Shown: positions 17,519-27,473, counted from the stretch's first letter. The stretch: 64,000 nt of DNA from Blastopirellula retiformator (GCF_007859755.1 NZ_SJPF01000003.1:868001-932000), one strand, 5' to 3'. The notes: generated by a model not told the origin, from the sequence alone. Program-made: numbers and translations.

Positions 17519-18376
17519 GACGAACTCAGGTTCGATCAGCGTCGGGATAACGCCTGCTTCGTAACCCTTGCGAAGGAACAGGCGGACCGACTCGCGGCCT
17601 TTTTCGCCAAAGTCGACCGTCCAGTCGTTGACGTACATTCCGACGAACTTGTCGGCCAGTTGGTTGTCTAGCCCGCGACCGAACTGCAGCGCGTAGTCGA
17701 GCGCTTCCTGGCGATGATCGAGCCCGAAGACGATGCTTTCTTTCAGCAGACGGGTCACTTCGCGAATGTTCTCTTCGCCGAGATCCTTGCGAATGCCATT
17801 GGCGCCCAGCGGCAGCGGCAAGCCGTCGGTCAGGTCGTGCCACCAAACGCCGAGATCGACGATCAGCTGCAGTTGCTCACGACCGAAGGTCAGCTGCCCT
17901 TCGTGAATGATCAGGCCGGCGTCGAGCTTTTGCCCTTCGTACTCGCCGGCGGCGACCGATTCGATGATCTGGTCAAACGGCACGACGACATGCTTGAAGT
18001 CGGCGTCCAGACAGAGACGCAGAGCCAAAAAGGCGGAGGTCAGCGTCCCTGGCACGGCGATCGTCTTCGACTTCAGGTCTTCCAGCGAGCAGGCCTCTTT
18101 GGCGACGACCATGGGGCCGTAGTTGTCCCCCATGCTGGCGCCGCACGAGCAGATCGCGTACTTGTCATACAGATGCGCGTAGGCGTGAATGCTGATCGCG
18201 GTCAGCTCCAGCTCACCCTCAAAAGCGCGACGGTTGAGAGTCTCGATGTCGACCAGTTCGTGCTCGAAACGGTATTCGCCGGTGTCGATCTTATCCGCGG
18301 CGAGCGCATAGAACATGAAGGCGTCATCGGGATCAGGACTATGGCCGACGCGAATCAGTTGAGTCGAGGTGGACAA
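17516..18376 (-). CDS. mqnD: 1,4-dihydroxy-6-naphthoate synthase (MqnD), futalosine menaquinone pathway
   Basis: This periplasmic-binding-protein-like enzyme of the futalosine route converts cyclic dehypoxanthine futalosine to 1,4-dihydroxy-6-naphthoate. The N-terminus HSPDPDDAFMFYALA is the family hallmark, followed by the ELTAISIHAYAHL and MGDNYGPMVV segments and the DAGLIIHEGQLTF motif. The length of 286 residues is normal. MqnA-type proteins are related, but the DPDD motif points to MqnD. Its presence suggests the organism makes menaquinone by the futalosine pathway, consistent with a menaquinone-using complex I nearby. No other mqn genes are in the window. Confidence 0.88.
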   Translation of the reverse strand: MSTSTQLIRVGHSPDPDDAFMFYALAADKIDTGEYRFEHELVDIETLNRRAFEGELELTAISIHAYAHLYDKYAICSCGASMGDNYGPMVVAKEACSLEDLKSKTIAVPGTLTSAFLALRLCLDADFKHVVVPFDQIIESVAAGEYEGQKLDAGLIIHEGQLTFGREQLQLIVDLGVWWHDLTDGLPLPLGANGIRKDLGEENIREVTRLLKESIVFGLDHRQEALDYALQFGRGLDNQLADKFVGMYVNDWTVDFGEKGRESVRLFLRKGYEAGVIPTLIEPEFV

Positions 18377-18551
18377 GGGAAAACCTCCGGGTCAAATCGC
18401 TAAGTGCAGGGCAATCTCTCAATCGTCGCCGATCTGCCCGACCTACGCAACCGGGGCACAGGGGGAAGATAGGCGACCTTATCGAGACAACCGCAGGTTG
18501 CGAGCAGGCGCAACCTGTTTTGGCGATTTCGAGCCGGGAGATTCCCCAGAA

Positions 18552-19112
18552 TTAGGCGTCCAGCGAGAAGCCGGAACCATGTCCCGAGGCGTAGTCGCCG
18601 GCGGGCGGGGAGTGCGGGCCCCAGCTCGTTCCACCCTGGTGACCACTTTCGGGCAGCGGTTGCGAGTTGGAGACGGTGATCTCCTTCACCTCTTCACGAG
18701 GCATTTCGGGCGCCTCGGGCATCGCTTCACACAACTGGCTCCAGGTATCCCGTTCTTCTTCCAATACCGGAATCAGCGACAGGATCTTTTCGTACTGATT
18801 CGAGATCTGGATGTCCGACAGTTCGCGAAACAGATAGAGATAGACGCCGGCGACCTGGCCTGCTAGCGGCGTAATCTGCGGGCGGATGTTGATCAGAATC
18901 TCGGTGATGATTCCGCGGCAACGCAGCAGCGCTTCCCAAGCGGCCTCGTCCTGCCCCTCGTCCTTCAGGTGCTTGGCCTGTTGAGCGAAGCGAATGGCGC
19001 CGCCGATCAGCATCAATTGAAGCTTTTGCGGGGTCGCCGTCAGGACTTCCGTTTCGAGATAGGAGTTGGTTGCGCCGTATTCGAACATGAACTCTGCCGG
19101 GTTAGATATCAA
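18552..19112 (-). CDS. fliS: Flagellar export chaperone FliS
   Basis: This cytoplasmic chaperone holds flagellin unfolded before export. The N-terminal helical core matches FliS: the YLETEVLTATPQKLQLMLIGGAIRFAQQA segment, then two more helices to about residue 130. The C-terminus (about residues 130-186) is a proline/glycine/serine-rich tail that is not part of the family, making it longer than the usual 125-135 residues. It follows fliD by 72 bases on the same strand, the usual fliD-fliS order. The giant flagellin encoded just upstream is its expected client. Confidence 0.9.
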   Translation of the reverse strand: MISNPAEFMFEYGATNSYLETEVLTATPQKLQLMLIGGAIRFAQQAKHLKDEGQDEAAWEALLRCRGIITEILINIRPQITPLAGQVAGVYLYLFRELSDIQISNQYEKILSLIPVLEEERDTWSQLCEAMPEAPEMPREEVKEITVSNSQPLPESGHQGGTSWGPHSPPAGDYASGHGSGFSLDA

Positions 19113-19184
19113 GAAGTTGGGGTTACTGGGCGTTGCTTTATCTATCGGACGCTGGCGGGCCCGGCTTTGTGCGATTTTCCGCGA

Positions 19185-22100
19185 CTAGCTTTCTGGGATC
19201 GTAATTGGCTGAATCGCCGACAGGTACTGCGTGTTGGCCTGGATATTCGCCAACGTCGATTCCAAATCATAGAATTGGTTCAACAAAATCTCTTGGCGAC
19301 GCTCAAGCTTTTCGTTCCAGGTGTCGATCCGCTCCTGGTTCAAGTCGATCTTGTTCTGCAGCGCTTCGATGCGACTGATCAACAGCGAACTGTTGGCGCC
19401 GGCGAATGACTCCATCAGATCGTCGAATTGCTGTGCGAAACCGAGCTTCTTCGTCTCTCCACCGATGGTCTGCTCTTTCAGAAAGAACTCTTCGACCGCT
19501 TCGGGGTCTTCGGCGAATTTCTGTTGCAACTTGGCCGTGTCGAGCGACAGTTTGCCGGTGTCGTTGTAGTTAAAGCCGAGCTGCGCAAGCGATTGCACGT
19601 CGCCCAGTCCAGGAAAGCGTTTCGTCAGGATCTCACTCAGTTCGGAATCAATCCGATTCGCTTCATTGGTGCCGAATAAGACGCCGGTCGAGCTGTCCGA
19701 TTCGTTAAAGGCGGTGTAATCGTCCATCAGATCGACCAACGCATTGTATTGCGTCACGAAGGAGTCAGCGGCGGAAACAAGCGCCGAGTCCGATTCGGAA
19801 ACGTTAATATTGATCGGCGAATTGGTCGCCTCTTTGATCGTAACGCTAATCCCTTCGACGACGCCGCCAAACGTATTGGTCGATGACGTGGTCAGGATGC
19901 CGGTCGAGCCGTTCGAGTTCGATCCGAATAGGAGCAACGCGTCTTGTCCGCGGACCGTTTCGCTGAAATCAAACTGCGAGTTGGACCCATCGATCTGAAA
20001 AGCGCCGCCGCTGCCGGTATTGTCGGAGGTCAGCGAAATGCGATACCGCCCAGAACCGGCGCCGTAGTCAAACACGTTGGCCGAAAAGCCGGCGTCGAGA
20101 TCGTTGATCTTGGTGATCAAATCGTTGATCGTGTCGCCCGCTTCGATCTCGACCGTCTTGTTGAACGAACCGCTCAGGCTTTGCCGCGTTTCGCCATCCG
20201 CGACTGCGCCGACGCCGACCAGGCCCAGTGACGTCGCCGTGCCGGTCGAACCCGAGTCGAGAATTCGCAGATCGCCATCGCCGTTAGCCAAGTCCGTGAT
20301 CTTTAGCCCGTCGCCGGTTTCGTTGATCTCGGCCTTCACCTTGACGCCGGTCTGGCTGTTAATCGCGTTCAGCAAGTCGCCGACCGTTTGGAACTCGGGC
20401 AGGGTGAGGTCAATCACCCGGGCGCCGCCGGAAGTGTCCCGAATGATAAACCGGCCGCGACTGATTCCCTCGCCGCCGTGAAGCGAGTCAAGTTCCGTGT
20501 TTTCGCTGATATGTTGGAAGTGCAGCGAACCCGATTCAACTTTCGTCTGGGACGAAGCGGACGCGATATTCAGCTGCGTCGCCGAGTTCGTGCCGTCGGC
20601 GTCTGCGATGATGAAGTTGCTGTAGAATTGCCCGGTCGTGTCTTCGAGGGTGATGCCGTTTCCGGCCGAATTGTACGAGGCTTCGATCCCCAATCCCGAA
20701 TCGTCGAACGCGTTCAAGATGTCTTGCACCGTTTCAGCGCTCGACAAGTCAATGGTCGCTGTGGCGCCACTGCGGTCGGTCACGTCGATCGAGCCGATCG
20801 TGAAACCCTGCCCGCCGTTGAGCGAACTGATCAGCTTCGAGTTGAGTCCGCCAATGTAGCGACCGCTGGAGATCGTATCGCTGGTGGTTGAGAGGGCGAT
20901 TCCGAGATCTTCGGCTGCGTGGCCGTCGCCAATGCTGCTGACCGAGAACGAGCCGCCGAGATCGGTCGACAGATCGATCAGTTCGATATGGTCCCCATCC
21001 GCCGAAAGTTGCGCTTGCAGCCGGGTCGGATCGATCTCGTTGAAGATCGTCAGTAGGTCGCCCAAGGTCTGCGGCGAACGTTCTTCGCGAGCCGCTCCGC
21101 CGGAAGTGACCGCGGTGCTGTCGACGTCGACGATGCGATTGCCGCTGCCGCCGGTTGCGGTCGCAGCGGTAAACCGGGCCGAGGTGGTCGCATTGTTGTT
21201 AATCGCCGTGATCACATCGTCGGCGGTGGTAACGCCTTGCTGCACGCGCACGGTCAGCGTGATGTTGTCGGGGTCGCTGTCGTCGTACTCGACCACTTCG
21301 CTGCCGGCAGTGACGCCTGGGTCATCGACATAGCGGAGCGTGACGTTGTCGTAGTCGCCCCCCAATTGTTTGGCGGTCAGCTGGACGACGCTGTCGACCG
21401 CCTGGGCGGTGGAGATGCCGATCGAATTGGCCGTGCCGCCGCTGGTTGTGCCAGTATCGGTAACGTCGACCAAACCGGCGCCAGTGCTCGTGCCGGCATT
21501 GGCGGCCGAGAAGAGGGGGCTGACGGTCGGATCGCCATTGATCGCCGAGATCACGTCGTTGGCGGTCGATTCGCCTGCCTTGATATGAACGGTGAGCGTC
21601 TTGTTGCCGGGATCGCTGTCGTCGTAGACGACCGTTTCGCTTCCCTTGCTGACGCCGGGGTCATCGACGAACAAGATTTCTACATCGTCGTAGTCGCTGC
21701 CGGCGGTGATGGCGCTGATCTCGATGCTGGCGTTTGCGTTGGCGGCCGTAGTTTCGGCCGTCGCTAGGGCCACGCCCCCGCTGGAAATCGCGGTGTCGAT
21801 CTCGTCAATCAGGCCGTCGCCGGTTCCGCCGTCTAGCGTTGCGGCGGTGAAGTGGACGCTGGCGGCGGCGTCGTTGTTGATCGCGCTAATAATGTCGGCG
21901 GCGGTCGTCGAGCCTTCGTCGATCTGAATCGTGATCGTTTTTCCCAGTTCGTCGTAAACGACCGTTTCCCCACCTTGGGTGACCGACCCATTGTCTTGGA
22001 AGATGACCGAGACGCCATCGAACGTGTCGCCGGCGCTGTTGGCCGTGATGCTGAACTTGGGGTCGGTCGTCGGCGTCGACGCGGCGGCGGCGGCTTCCGG

Positions 22101-22967
22101 CTGCGCGGTCTGACGAAGCCCGATGCTGCGCGTGGTGCCGTCGCGGAACGTAATCGACAGGTCGTCCAGATCGCTGCTCAGGCGAATGCCGGCCCCATCG
22201 CGCAGCGCCGACAGCTTGGTGCCGGAGTGGAGCGAGAAAATGTCGTTGCCCAAGTACGAATTGTCAGCGACGTTGACGTCGCGCAGCCCCAGGTCGGCGG
22301 CAGTCGATCCGCCGGAGACCTCTTTGACGACCAGATTGTTGGTCGTTTGACCGGTGTTGTCGGTCAGTTTGATCTGGTCTCCCTCGATCGTGGCGGTGAT
22401 ATCGATATCGTCGTTGCTGTTGATCGCATTCAGCACGTCGTCAATCGTCGTCGCATACGAGAGATCAATGGTCGCCGTATCGCCGGCGCGGTCGGTAATG
22501 CGAATCTTGCCAGACGCGACCCCTTCGCCGCCATTCAGCCGGTTCAGGTCGAGCCCCTTGTCCAGTCGTGGGCTTGAGCTAAACGAAATCGAACCGGCGC
22601 TTAACGCTTCGTCGAGCGACGAAACGCCGGAGCTGAGGTATTGCTGGGACTGCGCCAGACGAACTGGCGTCACCTGCGTCGTGCCGACGCGCGGGGTGCC
22701 GGTCACGGTCGCGGTCAGGGCGCTGGAATTGCTGGTTTGGGCCGTGCGGGCGTTAAAAACGGCCGTCTTGCCCAGCGCTTGGGCGGAAAACTGCAAGCTA
22801 AGGACCGAAGCGGTGACCTTGCTCAGGGCGCCCTGTTGATCGGTGACGGTCTGCGTGCGGGAGATGAGCAGATCGCGCGGACGGGCCTCGACCTGGAGCA
22901 GCTGCGTAACCGTCTCAACAATGTTGATGCCGGAAATCAGACCAGTGGTGCTGCTAATCCCTGCCAT
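19185..22967 (-). CDS. fliD: Flagellar filament cap FliD (HAP2), giant form with repeat modules
   Basis: FliD caps the growing filament and folds exported flagellin. The N-terminus (ISSTTGLISGINIVETVTQLLQVEARPRDLL) and the C-terminal coiled-coil half (about residues 1085-1250, with LVDLMDDYTAFNESDS and ALQNKIDLNQERIDTWNEKLERR) are typical. At 1260 residues it is roughly 2.5 times the usual size. The excess is in the middle: several flagellin-IN-type repeats (for example TTIDDVLNAINSN) and three tandem copies of a module of about 100 residues. The module reads roughly ANxAGxDYDDVxxxFVDDPGV, then YDDSDPxNxTLTV, then TTADDVITAIN. The same module is found in FliC and FlgL of this window. Confidence 0.93.
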   Translation of the reverse strand: MAGISSTTGLISGINIVETVTQLLQVEARPRDLLISRTQTVTDQQGALSKVTASVLSLQFSAQALGKTAVFNARTAQTSNSSALTATVTGTPRVGTTQVTPVRLAQSQQYLSSGVSSLDEALSAGSISFSSSPRLDKGLDLNRLNGGEGVASGKIRITDRAGDTATIDLSYATTIDDVLNAINSNDDIDITATIEGDQIKLTDNTGQTTNNLVVKEVSGGSTAADLGLRDVNVADNSYLGNDIFSLHSGTKLSALRDGAGIRLSSDLDDLSITFRDGTTRSIGLRQTAQPEAAAAASTPTTDPKFSITANSAGDTFDGVSVIFQDNGSVTQGGETVVYDELGKTITIQIDEGSTTAADIISAINNDAAASVHFTAATLDGGTGDGLIDEIDTAISSGGVALATAETTAANANASIEISAITAGSDYDDVEILFVDDPGVSKGSETVVYDDSDPGNKTLTVHIKAGESTANDVISAINGDPTVSPLFSAANAGTSTGAGLVDVTDTGTTSGGTANSIGISTAQAVDSVVQLTAKQLGGDYDNVTLRYVDDPGVTAGSEVVEYDDSDPDNITLTVRVQQGVTTADDVITAINNNATTSARFTAATATGGSGNRIVDVDSTAVTSGGAAREERSPQTLGDLLTIFNEIDPTRLQAQLSADGDHIELIDLSTDLGGSFSVSSIGDGHAAEDLGIALSTTSDTISSGRYIGGLNSKLISSLNGGQGFTIGSIDVTDRSGATATIDLSSAETVQDILNAFDDSGLGIEASYNSAGNGITLEDTTGQFYSNFIIADADGTNSATQLNIASASSQTKVESGSLHFQHISENTELDSLHGGEGISRGRFIIRDTSGGARVIDLTLPEFQTVGDLLNAINSQTGVKVKAEINETGDGLKITDLANGDGDLRILDSGSTGTATSLGLVGVGAVADGETRQSLSGSFNKTVEIEAGDTINDLITKINDLDAGFSANVFDYGAGSGRYRISLTSDNTGSGGAFQIDGSNSQFDFSETVRGQDALLLFGSNSNGSTGILTTSSTNTFGGVVEGISVTIKEATNSPININVSESDSALVSAADSFVTQYNALVDLMDDYTAFNESDSSTGVLFGTNEANRIDSELSEILTKRFPGLGDVQSLAQLGFNYNDTGKLSLDTAKLQQKFAEDPEAVEEFFLKEQTIGGETKKLGFAQQFDDLMESFAGANSSLLISRIEALQNKIDLNQERIDTWNEKLERRQEILLNQFYDLESTLANIQANTQYLSAIQPITIPES

Positions 22968-23106
22968 AGGGGAAATTGTCGCTTTCTCAGGCGGCCCGCG
23001 CGGCCTGCGTTAAGGTCGAAGACAGATAGCGTCATCATCAGATATCGACCTCGCGGCGGTAAGATCTCCAGCTTATTCCGATTAGAGAAGCTTGCGGATT
23101 GCGCAT

Positions 23107-23140
23107 AAAAAAAGCCTCCGCCAGGTTGGCGGAGGCTTTC
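23107..23140 (-). terminator. Intrinsic terminator after the flagellin gene
   Basis: GCCTCCGCCA (23114-23123) and TGGCGGAGGC (23127-23136) form a perfect ten-base-pair stem with a three-base loop. On the minus strand it is followed by a run of seven T. It lies 26 bases beyond the fliC stop, so fliC is probably a single-gene transcript and fliD starts separately. Confidence 0.92.
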
Positions 23141-23165
23141 GTGGTTTCGCGTCTCAGGCTGTCGC

Positions 23166-26100
23166 TTAACGCAGCAGGCTGAGGACGTTTTGCGGGTTCT
23201 GGTTGGCGATACCCAACACCGAGGTACCCGACTGAACGAGAATCTGAGCTCGCGTCAGTTTGGCCGATTCGGTGGCGAAGTCGGCGTCGCGGATCGAGCT
23301 TTCGGCTTCGGTCAGGTTCGCCAGGGTGTCGTTCAACGAGAAGATGTTGGAGTCCAAGGTCGTCTTCTGGAAGGCGCCCAGTCGACCGCGGAGCGAGGTC
23401 ACCACGCCGATGACTTCGTCCACCACCTTCGCGGCTCCGCCAACGTCGGCCGTCAGGCTCTTGTTGCCGCCCGAGCGAAGCTCAAACAAGCGACCGCTGA
23501 CGCCGCCCAGGGTGGCGGTGCTAACGCTCTGGATGCCAAGGCGGGCCTGCTGGTTGCTGACCACGTCGGGGCCGAGTTGGAACAAGGCGCCGCCGCCGAC
23601 GATCTCGAATTCAAATTCGGAGTCGTCGGTCACGTTCTCGCCGATCGAGAAGCTCAAGTCGAGCGAGGACGTGTTGATCGAGGCTTTCAGGCCGTCGCCG
23701 ATCGCTTGGATACCGTTGATGCGAACATCGACGTCGGTACCGGTCACGCGATCGACCCCTTCGTTGCCGTCCTGATCGGTCAGGCTGAAGCTGCCGCTGA
23801 GGGCCTTCACGCTGACGAACGAGTCCGAACCGAAGCGAGTGGCTTGGAACGTCAGGCCCAGGTTTTCCAGGTCCGAGTTGCCAAGCAACGCGGCGCCATC
23901 GGACGAGCCGTTGTCGACCACGCCACCGGTCAAGGTCGCGGTATCGTCGGTGGTGACGACGCCGGCGCCGCCGGAGGTGACGCTGAACACGAGGCTCAGG
24001 TCGGCGTCGCCGTCCAGGGCCGCTTTGATGTCGTCAGCCGACGAAACGCCTTCTTCGATGTAGAACGTCAACGTCTTCGAGGCGGCGTCATATTCGCCAC
24101 GTTCGTCGACGCCGGCCGTAACCGTGGCGTCGTTGACGAACTGAACCGTCACGTCGTCATACTCTTCGCCGGAGTTGATCGCGGTGAAGGACAGTTGGGC
24201 GGTCGAACCGTTGACGGCGAAGGTCGTACCCGCCGCTTGGGCGTCTTCCAGGACGGTGCCGCTGGTGGCGAACGTGATGTCCTCGTCGGTCACTTCCAGG
24301 ACGCCGCTGCCGTCGCTACCGCTGACGTTGGTGACGCTGATGCCGCGTTCTTGGAGGTAAGCCAAGGTCGTGGCCGCTTCGCCGGGGTCCGAGATGAACT
24401 CGCTCGGATCGTCGAAGAAGGCGATCAGGTCGTTCGCGGTCGTCAGGATGTTGCCATCTTCGTCCGTTTCCAGATTGACGATCAGGGTGCCTTCGTTTTG
24501 CAGGCCGCCGCTGGTCGTTTCCGGAACCGACAGTTTCGTCGAGATGCTATCGATAACGTCGGTGCCGGTGCTCGTTCCGAAGTGTTCGGCTTCGAAGAAG
24601 TCGCTGACGTACTCGTCGTTGTTGAGAGCTTTCACCACGTCGTCGGCGGTCGAAACGCCTTCCGAGACGTAGATGTTCAACGTCTTGTTCTCGCGATCGA
24701 GCAAGACGTATTCGTCGCCGCCGGTCAGGACGGTGTCGTCCTGGATGTTGACGGTGTAGCCGTCGTATTCCGTGCCTTGCAGTTTGGCTCGGATGGTGAA
24801 GGTGCCGTTGGCGTCCGAGTTCTGAATGATCGTCTGCGACAGACCTTCCACGCGGGGATCAGTCGTCGTGTCGATGCTCAGACCGGTGCCGGCGTTGGAG
24901 ACGTAACGAATGTTCGGCGAATCTTCCGGAGCCAGGAACTGCAGCGACGTGTTCTGCTCGGCGACGCCGTTGTAGGCGTAGTCGGTGAACGCGGTAACCG
25001 TATCGTGACCGTCGTTGCCGACCGACAGCGAGGCGGTGACCTTGTCGTTGCCGACAGCGGCGTTGATGGCCGCGATGACGTCGTTGGAGGTGGCGATGAT
25101 GTCGCCGCCATCCACGCCGCCCGCGGTCGCGCCGCCAGCGTAGGTGCCGGTCGCAGTAACGGCGCCGGCGCCGGCGCCGTAGCCAGTCGTTTCGGTGACG
25201 GCCGCGGTGAACAGCTCGGAAACCTTACGACGGTCGCCGCCGACAAACAGCGTGGTGCCGGTCGTGTCGCCGACTTGAATGGTACCGGTACCATCGCTTC
25301 CCAGGGCGGTCGAAGCGTCGAACTGCGTCAACGCGTCGATGGCCGTGATCACCTGGTTGGCGGTCGACGCGGCGTTGACCTGAACGGTCAGGGTGCCGGC
25401 GTTGGCGTCGTAGGTGGCCGTTTCAGCACCGGCCAACACACCGCCTGCGGTCGAGTAAATGACCTGGACGCCGTCAACCGACTCGCCGCCGGCGAGGGCG
25501 CGAACGTGAATCTGAGCATTGGCGTTGGTGCTGCCGTTGCCGATCAAGACCGACGCGTTGGAGCGTTCGGTCGTCGTGCCGCCGGCGAAGGTCGAGCTAC
25601 CGGCGATATCGGCTGTAGCGGCGGCGCCAGAACCGTCATTACCAGTCGCGTAAGCGGCCGAGAACAGGTCGCCGACTTGGGCGTTGATCGCGTCGCGAAC
25701 CTGCGTACCGGTCGAGTTGCCGCTGTCGATCTGAATAACGAGCTTGTTGTTCGTCTCGTCGAAAGTGACGACTTCGCTACCTGCCGTGGCGCCGGCGGTG
25801 TATTCGATGCCGACCGCGTTGGTGTCGGCGCCGAGCAGCTTCGAGGTCACCGTCAGCGAGGCGTTCGCGGCGCCGGAAGTGGTGAACGAGGCGGCGGTAC
25901 GTTCGGTCGCGTTGTTGATCGCGTTGACGATCGAGTCGGCGTTCGACGCAGCGTTCTTGGTGATCGTCAACGTCTTGGTCGAAGCGTCGTACGAAGCCGA
26001 TTCGTCGCCGAGCTGGGCGCCATCGGCGAACACGACGCTGATGTCGTTGTAGTCGGCCCCAGCGTCATTGGCGGTGATCGAGAAGGCGTTGTTTTCGCCC

Positions 26101-27050
26101 GCGGTGTCGACGACCAACGAAGCGACTTCATAGGCCGAAACGCCCAGCGTCACTTCCAGCTTGGCCGGTTCGTCGCCGACCGGAGCGGTGAAGCTGGCCG
26201 ACGTCGTGGTCGAGGTGCCTTCGGTGTATTTCAAACGAACGTCGCCGGCTTCAAAACCAGCGTCATTCGCGGTCAGGACGATGTCGTTGTCGGTGCCGAA
26301 GCTGCTGACGGTCAGCTCACCCTTGGTGGCGGCGGTTTCGACGAGCGCTTCCACGCCGGTGGCGTCCGAGACCAGGTTCACGGCCGAAGCGATTTCTTCG
26401 ATCGTCGAACCCTTGGCGAAGTTGAACGCTTCGGTACCGTTGGCGCCGCCGATTTCCAGAACCAGGTTGTCGGCGACGGCGCCGAAGCCGTAGTTCAGTT
26501 CAGCGCGGGTCGCCTGCTTGACGACGTTGACCGCGACGCCGATCGAGCTTTGCGTGCCGAAGTTGGCCTGATCGATACGCAGACCTTCGATCGCCGAGCT
26601 GTTGACGTTCTGGGTGATGAAGTCGAGGTTACCGTCCAGCAGACGCTTGCCTTGGAACGAGGTGACCTGGGCGATACGGTCGATCGCTTCGAGCGAGGAG
26701 TCGATCTGCAGCTGATTCGCCGCGATCTGGTCATCGCTGAGGGCGCCGGTATTGGCGGCTTCCGAGATCAGGCCGCGAATGTCGTTGAGCAGCGAGCTCA
26801 CCTGACCAAGAGCGCTGTCCGCGGTGGCGATCAGCTGGTTGGCTCGTTCGCTATTGGTGATCGCCTTTTCGACGCTGGTGATATCGCTACGGAGCGATTC
26901 GCTGGCGATCAAACCGGCCGGATCGTCTTTACCGCTGTTGATGCGGAGACCGGTGCTCAAACGCGTGAGCGTGGTGTTGAGGTCCGAGTTGGAGCGGCCC
27001 AAGTTCTTTTGAGCGACGAGCGAACTAACGTTTGTATTGATGCGGGTCAT
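23166..27050 (-). CDS. fliC: Giant flagellin FliC
   Basis: This is the filament subunit, exported by the flagellar type III system. The conserved N-terminal D0/D1 region (about residues 1-170; MTRINTNVSSLVAQKNL, LSTGLRINSGKDDPAG) and C-terminal D1/D0 region (about residues 1200-1294; ending NQNPQNVLSLLR) are intact. Between them lie about 1000 residues of surface-exposed sequence made of roughly five degenerate modules of the SITANDAGADYNDISVVF, YDASTKTLTI, ADSIVNAIN type. At 1294 residues it is far above the usual 270-500. An AGGAGG lies 11 bases before the ATG. A leader of about 215 bases and a sigma-28-like promoter precede it. Confidence 0.94.
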   Translation of the reverse strand: MTRINTNVSSLVAQKNLGRSNSDLNTTLTRLSTGLRINSGKDDPAGLIASESLRSDITSVEKAITNSERANQLIATADSALGQVSSLLNDIRGLISEAANTGALSDDQIAANQLQIDSSLEAIDRIAQVTSFQGKRLLDGNLDFITQNVNSSAIEGLRIDQANFGTQSSIGVAVNVVKQATRAELNYGFGAVADNLVLEIGGANGTEAFNFAKGSTIEEIASAVNLVSDATGVEALVETAATKGELTVSSFGTDNDIVLTANDAGFEAGDVRLKYTEGTSTTTSASFTAPVGDEPAKLEVTLGVSAYEVASLVVDTAGENNAFSITANDAGADYNDISVVFADGAQLGDESASYDASTKTLTITKNAASNADSIVNAINNATERTAASFTTSGAANASLTVTSKLLGADTNAVGIEYTAGATAGSEVVTFDETNNKLVIQIDSGNSTGTQVRDAINAQVGDLFSAAYATGNDGSGAAATADIAGSSTFAGGTTTERSNASVLIGNGSTNANAQIHVRALAGGESVDGVQVIYSTAGGVLAGAETATYDANAGTLTVQVNAASTANQVITAIDALTQFDASTALGSDGTGTIQVGDTTGTTLFVGGDRRKVSELFTAAVTETTGYGAGAGAVTATGTYAGGATAGGVDGGDIIATSNDVIAAINAAVGNDKVTASLSVGNDGHDTVTAFTDYAYNGVAEQNTSLQFLAPEDSPNIRYVSNAGTGLSIDTTTDPRVEGLSQTIIQNSDANGTFTIRAKLQGTEYDGYTVNIQDDTVLTGGDEYVLLDRENKTLNIYVSEGVSTADDVVKALNNDEYVSDFFEAEHFGTSTGTDVIDSISTKLSVPETTSGGLQNEGTLIVNLETDEDGNILTTANDLIAFFDDPSEFISDPGEAATTLAYLQERGISVTNVSGSDGSGVLEVTDEDITFATSGTVLEDAQAAGTTFAVNGSTAQLSFTAINSGEEYDDVTVQFVNDATVTAGVDERGEYDAASKTLTFYIEEGVSSADDIKAALDGDADLSLVFSVTSGGAGVVTTDDTATLTGGVVDNGSSDGAALLGNSDLENLGLTFQATRFGSDSFVSVKALSGSFSLTDQDGNEGVDRVTGTDVDVRINGIQAIGDGLKASINTSSLDLSFSIGENVTDDSEFEFEIVGGGALFQLGPDVVSNQQARLGIQSVSTATLGGVSGRLFELRSGGNKSLTADVGGAAKVVDEVIGVVTSLRGRLGAFQKTTLDSNIFSLNDTLANLTEAESSIRDADFATESAKLTRAQILVQSGTSVLGIANQNPQNVLSLLR

Positions 27051-27268
27051 TGGGAGTCACCCCTCCTAAATCCAGGGACTGCTTTGGAGCCCGTCCGACG
27101 CCTGGGGAACAAAACTGATCGGAACGGTCGGCTGCGAACGCAGCCCAATTCACACCTTTCTAATTGTCATTTCAGGAGGCTTCCTGCCCCTGCAGGTCAT
27201 CCTGCCGCTTCGCCCTGGTGAAAGGATTTCTCGCCAGCGCTCGACCGATCCTATGCACGATCATCTAT
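27051..27268 (-). promoter_or_regulatory. Flagellin 5' leader with possible CsrA sites
   Basis: The region between the putative start site and the fliC ATG is an untranslated leader of about 215 bases. On the minus strand it has several GGA motifs. One is in a small hairpin, GCAGG-ATGA-CCTGC (27192-27205), and one overlaps the Shine-Dalgarno AGGAGG (27062-27067). CsrA binds such GGA motifs and represses flagellin translation in Bacillus, with FliW as antagonist. csrA and fliW lie immediately upstream here. The CsrA role is inferred. Confidence 0.4.
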
Positions 27269-27274
27269 CGAGGA

Positions 27275-27302
27275 CTATCGACACTCGCAGTTTTACGCTT
27301 TA
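27275..27302 (-). promoter_or_regulatory. Sigma-28 (FliA)-like promoter of fliC
   Basis: On the minus strand TAAAG (27298-27302) is followed after 15 bases by GTCGATAG (27275-27282). This is close to the sigma-28 consensus TAAA...GCCGATAA, with one base more spacing than the E. coli form. It is correctly placed about 230 bases before the flagellin ATG. Confidence 0.55.
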
Positions 27303-27473
27303 GGTGATTGACGAAGTTTTCCTGGTGGGACGAGAGAACGTAATAGTCCCAAGCGTTACGACCGGTACAGGGCGTCGAATTTCGACGTTTTCCGTTGTTC
27401 AGCACCGTGTCGTTGCGCCTAGCCGCAGGCGCAGATTGCGATTTTCTGGGCGGAGAAAAGAGGTCGCAGCCGC

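Noticed and set aside
22968-23105. GTCGATAT before fliD as a sigma-28 -10
   Set aside because: No TAAA-type -35 lies at the right distance upstream, so the match is too weak to list.
23190-27221. A 1343-codon open frame on the plus strand opposite the flagellin gene
   Set aside because: It mirrors the flagellin reading frame; its protein is an arginine/glycine/valine-rich low-complexity product of GC-rich codon bias, while the minus strand encodes a clear flagellin.
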